Shown in pieces: positions 60,954-64,000 of a DNA stretch of 64,000 nucleotides (position 1 is the stretch's first letter; the number at the start of each line of letters is the position of its first letter). The translations under genes and the position numbers were made by a program. The stretch is from Alphaproteobacteria bacterium (lineage in GTDB: Bacteria > Pseudomonadota > Alphaproteobacteria > Bin65): positions 1 to 64,000 of the forward strand of contig JAJEGH010000043.1 of NCBI GenBank assembly GCA_022819985.1. Direction: 5' to 3'. The notes beneath the pieces were generated by a model that saw nothing but the letters and a program-made list of their open reading frames with translations, was not told where the DNA came from and did no database searches.

Positions 60954-62531
60954 ATGACCGACCGCCTTCCCATCGCCCGCGCGCTGATCTCGGTGTCCGA
61001 CAAGACCGGCCTCGCCGGCCTCGCCGAGGCGCTGGCCGCGCGGGGCGTCGAGATCCTGTCGACCGGCGGCACGGCGCAGGCCCTGCGCGGCGCCGGCATT
61101 GCCGTGACCGACGTGTCGGACTGCACCGGCCATCCGGAAATCCTCGACGGGCGGGTCAAGACGCTCCATCCGGCGATCCACGGCGGCATCCTCGCCCGGC
61201 GCGACGACGACGGGCACCGGGCGGCGCTGGCCGCCCACGGCATCGGCGCGATCGATCTGGTCGCCGTCAACCTCTATCCGTTCGAGGACACCGTCGTCGC
61301 CGGCGGCGATTTCGCGGATTGCGTCGAGAATATCGATATCGGCGGGCCGGCGCTGATCCGGGCGGCGGCAAAAAACCACGAATTCGTCACGATTTTGAGC
61401 GATCCGGCCGATTACCCGACGTTTTTGAACGATTACAAAACAAATAACGGAGCGGCGTCGGCCGAACTGCGGCGCAGCCTGGCGGCGCGGGCCTATGCCC
61501 GGACGGCGGCCTACGATTCGGCGATTTCGCGCTGGTTCGCGGCGCAGGACGGCGAGCCGTTCCCGGAGCGGCTGACCATCGCCGGCCGGCGGCGGCAACT
61601 CCTGCGCTACGGCGAGAACCCGCACCAGGAGGCCGCCTTCTACGCCGACGGCAGCGCGCCCTACGGCATTGCGGACGCGGTGCAGGTCCAGGGCAAGGCG
61701 CTGAGCTACAACAATATCGCCGACGCCGACGCCGCCTGGGAGCTGGCGGCGGAATTCGACCGGCCGACGGTCGCCATTATCAAGCACGCCAACCCGTGCG
61801 GCGTCGCCAGCGCCGATTCGGCCGCCGACGCCTGGCCGCTGGCGCTGGCCTGCGACCCGGTCAGCGCCTTCGGCGGGATCGTCGCCTGCAACCGGCCGCT
61901 CGACGGCGCGGCGGCCGAACGGATCGCGGAAATCTTTTCCGAGGTCATCGTCGCGCCCGACGCCGACAGCGGCGCGCGGCGCATCCTCGCCGCCAAGCGG
62001 AACCTGCGCCTGCTGCTGACCGAGCACATGCCCGACCGGGCCGCCGGCCGCATGGCCGTGCGCAGCGTGGCCGGCGGCTTCCTGGTCCAGTCGCGCGACG
62101 CCGCCGTGACCGCGGGCGATCTCGCCGTGAAGACGAAGCGGGTGCCGACCAAGAACGAAGTCGCGGACCTGCTGTTCGCCTTTACGGTGTGCAAGCATGT
62201 CCGGTCCAACGCCATCGTCTACGCGAAGGACCGGCGCACGGTCGGCATCGGCGCCGGGCAGATGAGCCGGGTCGATTCGGCCCGGTTCGCGGCGCAAAAG
62301 GCCGGGGACGCCGCGCGCGCCGCCGGGCTGGCGGAGTCGCCGGTCCGGGGCTCGGTCGTGGCGTCGGACGCCTTCTTCCCCTTCGCCGACGGGCTGATCG
62401 CGGCGGCCGAAGCCGGCGCGACGGCGGTCATCCAGCCCGGCGGCTCGGTGCGCGACGACGAGGTGATCGCGGCGGCCGACGAACGCGGTCTCGCCATGGT
62501 GTTCGCCGGCCTGCGCCACTTCCGGCACTGA
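60954..62531 (+). CDS. purH: Bifunctional AICAR transformylase / IMP cyclohydrolase
   Basis: The 525-residue enzyme performs the last two steps of IMP synthesis. The N-terminal cyclohydrolase (MGS-like) has [50 protein letters not shown] and [15 protein letters not shown]. The transformylase has [27 protein letters not shown] (catalytic Lys-His), KTNEV-like [13 protein letters not shown] and the C-terminal [18 protein letters not shown]. It is full length. A family A element lies upstream. Confidence 0.97.
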   Translation: MTDRLPIARALISVSDKTGLAGLAEALAARGVEILSTGGTAQALRGAGIAVTDVSDCTGHPEILDGRVKTLHPAIHGGILARRDDDGHRAALAAHGIGAIDLVAVNLYPFEDTVVAGGDFADCVENIDIGGPALIRAAAKNHEFVTILSDPADYPTFLNDYKTNNGAASAELRRSLAARAYARTAAYDSAISRWFAAQDGEPFPERLTIAGRRRQLLRYGENPHQEAAFYADGSAPYGIADAVQVQGKALSYNNIADADAAWELAAEFDRPTVAIIKHANPCGVASADSAADAWPLALACDPVSAFGGIVACNRPLDGAAAERIAEIFSEVIVAPDADSGARRILAAKRNLRLLLTEHMPDRAAGRMAVRSVAGGFLVQSRDAAVTAGDLAVKTKRVPTKNEVADLLFAFTVCKHVRSNAIVYAKDRRTVGIGAGQMSRVDSARFAAQKAGDAARAAGLAESPVRGSVVASDAFFPFADGLIAAAEAGATAVIQPGGSVRDDEVIAAADERGLAMVFAGLRHFRH

Positions 62532-62599
62532 CGGCGCGGGGTACGCCCCGATCGCGGGCCGCTTACGGGCCGGCTATGGACCGGCCGCCGTTTCGTCCG

Positions 62600-63883
62600 C
62601 TATCTCGCCCGGGCCGCTTTCGGGCTTTCGACGGTGAGCAGGATCAGGGCGCCGACGATCAGGAACGGCACGACCGTCGCCATGCCCCAGCGCGGGCCGG
62701 CGGCCAGGGTGACGGCGCCGAAAATCCACGGCCCGAGAAAGGCCGTACACTTTCCGGCAAAGGCGTAGAGGCCGAACATTTCCGCCTCCTGCCCCCGGGG
62801 CGCGAGATGGCTCATCAGCGAGCGGCTGGCCGCCTGGGCCGGGCCGAAAAACAGGCCCATGATCCCGCCGAGGACGTAGAACGACGTCTTGTCGCCGGTC
62901 AGCAGCATCGGAATGCCGCAAGCCGTGACGCCGGCGACGCCCAGGAGCACGGTCGGTTTGGCGCCCAGCCGGTCGTCCAGCCAGGCGAAGGCGAAGGCGC
63001 CGAGGCCGGCCGTGACATTCACGACGATGCCGAAGACGAGGACCTCCGCGGTATCCATGCCGAAGACCGCGGCGGCGTAGATCGCCCCGACGGCGAAAAT
63101 CGTGTTCAGCCCGTCGACATAGAAGATCCGGGCGATCAGGAAGCGCGCGATGTTCCGGTGCTGCCGGATGTTGGCGAGGGTGTTGCCCAGCGCTCGCAGG
63201 CCGGCGCCGACCGCCCGGCCCATGGGCAGCCCGGTCCCCGGCGTATCCGCGGTGAAGAAGAACAGCGGCAGGCTGAAGACCAGCGCCCACAGGGCGACGA
63301 CGGGGCCGGCGATCCGGATATGCTCGGCCGCCATCTTGTCGAGGCCGAACGGCGCGACCGCCGGCTGGACGAACAGGAACAGCAGCAGGATCAGGCAGGC
63401 CAGGCCGCCGATATAGCCCAGCCCCCAGGACCAGCCGGAGAGCCGGCCGACATGGCTCGCCGGGGCGAGGCCGGGCAGCATGGCGTTGTAGAAGACGAGG
63501 CCCATCTCGAAGCCGATCACGCCGATGAAGGCCGCGGCGAGCACGAGGACCGTCGACTCGACGCCGGGCGCGCCCCACCACAGGGCGGCCGACGCGGCGA
63601 TCATGACCAGGGTCCAGAAGACGATCCAGGCCTTGCGGCCCCGGCCGTGGTCGGCGATGGCGCCGAGGACCGGGCTGAGGATCGCGATGACGAAGGCGGC
63701 CGCGCCCTGGGTGAACGCCCACTGGGAGGCGCCGGCCGTCTTGTCCGGCGCGATGGCGGCGGCGAAATAGGCCGCGAAGATGAAGGTCGTGACGACGGTG
63801 GTAAACGGCGAGTTGGCCCAGTCGTAGAGCGCCCAGCCGAAGGCGGATTTGCGCCCGCCGGTCCAGATCGGGCGGGCCGTCAC
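62600..63883 (-). CDS. MFS transporter, Atg22/UMF1-like family
   Basis: The product is 427 residues with 12 predicted helices. I choose GTG 63883 (VTARPIWTGGRKSAFGWALYDWANSPF) because its GTGA overlaps the stop of the upstream gene by 4 bp; the ATG at 63922 lies inside that gene. WALYDWANSPFTTVV is the hallmark of the UMF1 family. Later features are SPVLGAIADHGRGRKAWI and GLFFGPAQAASRSLMSHLAPRGQEAEMFGLYAFAGKCTAFLGPWIFG. The substrate is unknown; eukaryotic Atg22 exports amino acids. Confidence 0.92.
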   Translation of the reverse strand: MTARPIWTGGRKSAFGWALYDWANSPFTTVVTTFIFAAYFAAAIAPDKTAGASQWAFTQGAAAFVIAILSPVLGAIADHGRGRKAWIVFWTLVMIAASAALWWGAPGVESTVLVLAAAFIGVIGFEMGLVFYNAMLPGLAPASHVGRLSGWSWGLGYIGGLACLILLLFLFVQPAVAPFGLDKMAAEHIRIAGPVVALWALVFSLPLFFFTADTPGTGLPMGRAVGAGLRALGNTLANIRQHRNIARFLIARIFYVDGLNTIFAVGAIYAAAVFGMDTAEVLVFGIVVNVTAGLGAFAFAWLDDRLGAKPTVLLGVAGVTACGIPMLLTGDKTSFYVLGGIMGLFFGPAQAASRSLMSHLAPRGQEAEMFGLYAFAGKCTAFLGPWIFGAVTLAAGPRWGMATVVPFLIVGALILLTVESPKAARAR

Positions 63884-64000
63884 TTGACCCGTTTCCAGAT
63901 CTGGGTCCGGCAACCGAGCCATGTGCAGGCGCGGACCTTCAGGGTGTCCGGGCCGTCGAGTTCCAGTTCCGCACGGTAGGTCTTGCCCTTCCTGGGACTG
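63880..64000 (-). CDS. DUF2147 protein, C-terminal end (cut by window edge)
   Basis: The minus-strand frame entering at base 64000 encodes KGKTYRAELELDGPDTLKVRACTWLGCRTQIWKRVK before a TGA at 63880-63882. GKTYRAELELDG…L.VRAC…G.CR.Q.W.RV is the end of DUF2147 lipocalin-like proteins, which are normally exported with a signal peptide. Its stop overlaps the MFS start, so the two are co-transcribed. Confidence 0.8.
   Translation of the reverse strand, partial: SPRKGKTYRAELELDGPDTLKVRACTWLGCRTQIWKRVK

Noticed and set aside
61796-63979. A 727-codon plus-strand frame over purH and the MFS gene
   Set aside because: It is out of frame with purH and antisense to the MFS gene, Arg/Gly-rich, without motifs.

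Overview
The window is about 64 kb of high-G+C DNA with dense genes. Gene content suggests an alphaproteobacterium, probably a Rhodospirillales-like one: a PstC/PstA pair with long N-termini, a dnaN-recF-gyrB block, brnTA, TRAP and CoA-based catabolism, and C-rich palindromic intergenic repeats. No rRNA operon, CRISPR array or complete prophage is visible. The taxonomic call is inference from gene types, not from a marker tree.

Layout. 1-3,500: IS630 transposase tail, intergenic repeats, a tyrosine recombinase, and a porin that seems to have lost its signal-peptide end at the recombinase side. 3,500-9,830: lipoprotein, TesA-type esterase divergent from the YbbA/YbbP ABC pair, Bax-inhibitor-1 protein. 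9,880-10,760: a lower-G+C two-gene cassette with a permuted papain-like hydrolase. 10,800-17,040: pyrF, then gyrB, recF and dnaN in one orientation, with a DUF559 endonuclease-like gene between palindromes wedged between dnaN and recF. 17,460-23,770: phosphate regulon phoB-phoU-pstBACS (pstS is the 5' gene). 24,157-25,749: malate synthase, followed by about 1 kb of non-coding sequence with a MITE-like element and an orphan promoter. 26,765-35,941: EamA transporter, a fumarate-reductase-like flavoprotein/Fe-S pair, FMN reductase, ThDP enzyme, isochorismatase-type hydrolase, a secreted unknown and a PEP-mutase/isocitrate-lyase family enzyme. 36,036-36,825: brnTA with an extended antitoxin. 37,054-42,288: BenE-GST fusion, TetR regulator, acyl-CoA-dehydrogenase-fold monooxygenase, enoyl-CoA hydratase. 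42,609-43,085: lower-G+C nuclease-like gene between repeats. 43,321-50,318: TRAP transporter and VOC protein opposite a citryl-CoA-lyase-like/CoA-ligase/hydrolase operon. 50,499-55,951: MetE-like protein, pyruvate kinase, glycerate 2-kinase, aminotransferase. 56,132-58,478: PqiA-like protein, orphan Phd antitoxin with a vapC remnant, duplicated small membrane proteins, tRNA-Thr(UGU), deoxyribosyltransferase. 58,579-64,000: repeat island, nucleotide-sugar dehydrogenase, purH, MFS transporter and the end of a DUF2147 gene.

How the genes work together. Phosphate sensing and uptake form one operon. Nucleotide and replication genes (pyrF, purH, gyrB, recF, dnaN) are housekeeping. The middle of the window is catabolic: TRAP uptake, CoA activation, lyase and hydrolase steps, glycerate 2-kinase plus pyruvate kinase feeding pyruvate, and malate synthase for C2 assimilation. 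The substrates cannot be read from sequence.

The most unusual features are four repeat families (A: C-rich MITE-like elements with a CTCTGCGAAAAGC-type terminal inverted repeat; B: TTCGATACG...CGTATCGA long inverted repeats; C: GGTCGAAAT inverted repeats; and 10-bp phased TGTCATG arrays). Family A palindromes lie in frame inside or against tesA and recF and bracket the DUF559 gene, which suggests a possible link between that nuclease-like gene and the repeats. The BenE-GST fusion is the most unusual single protein.
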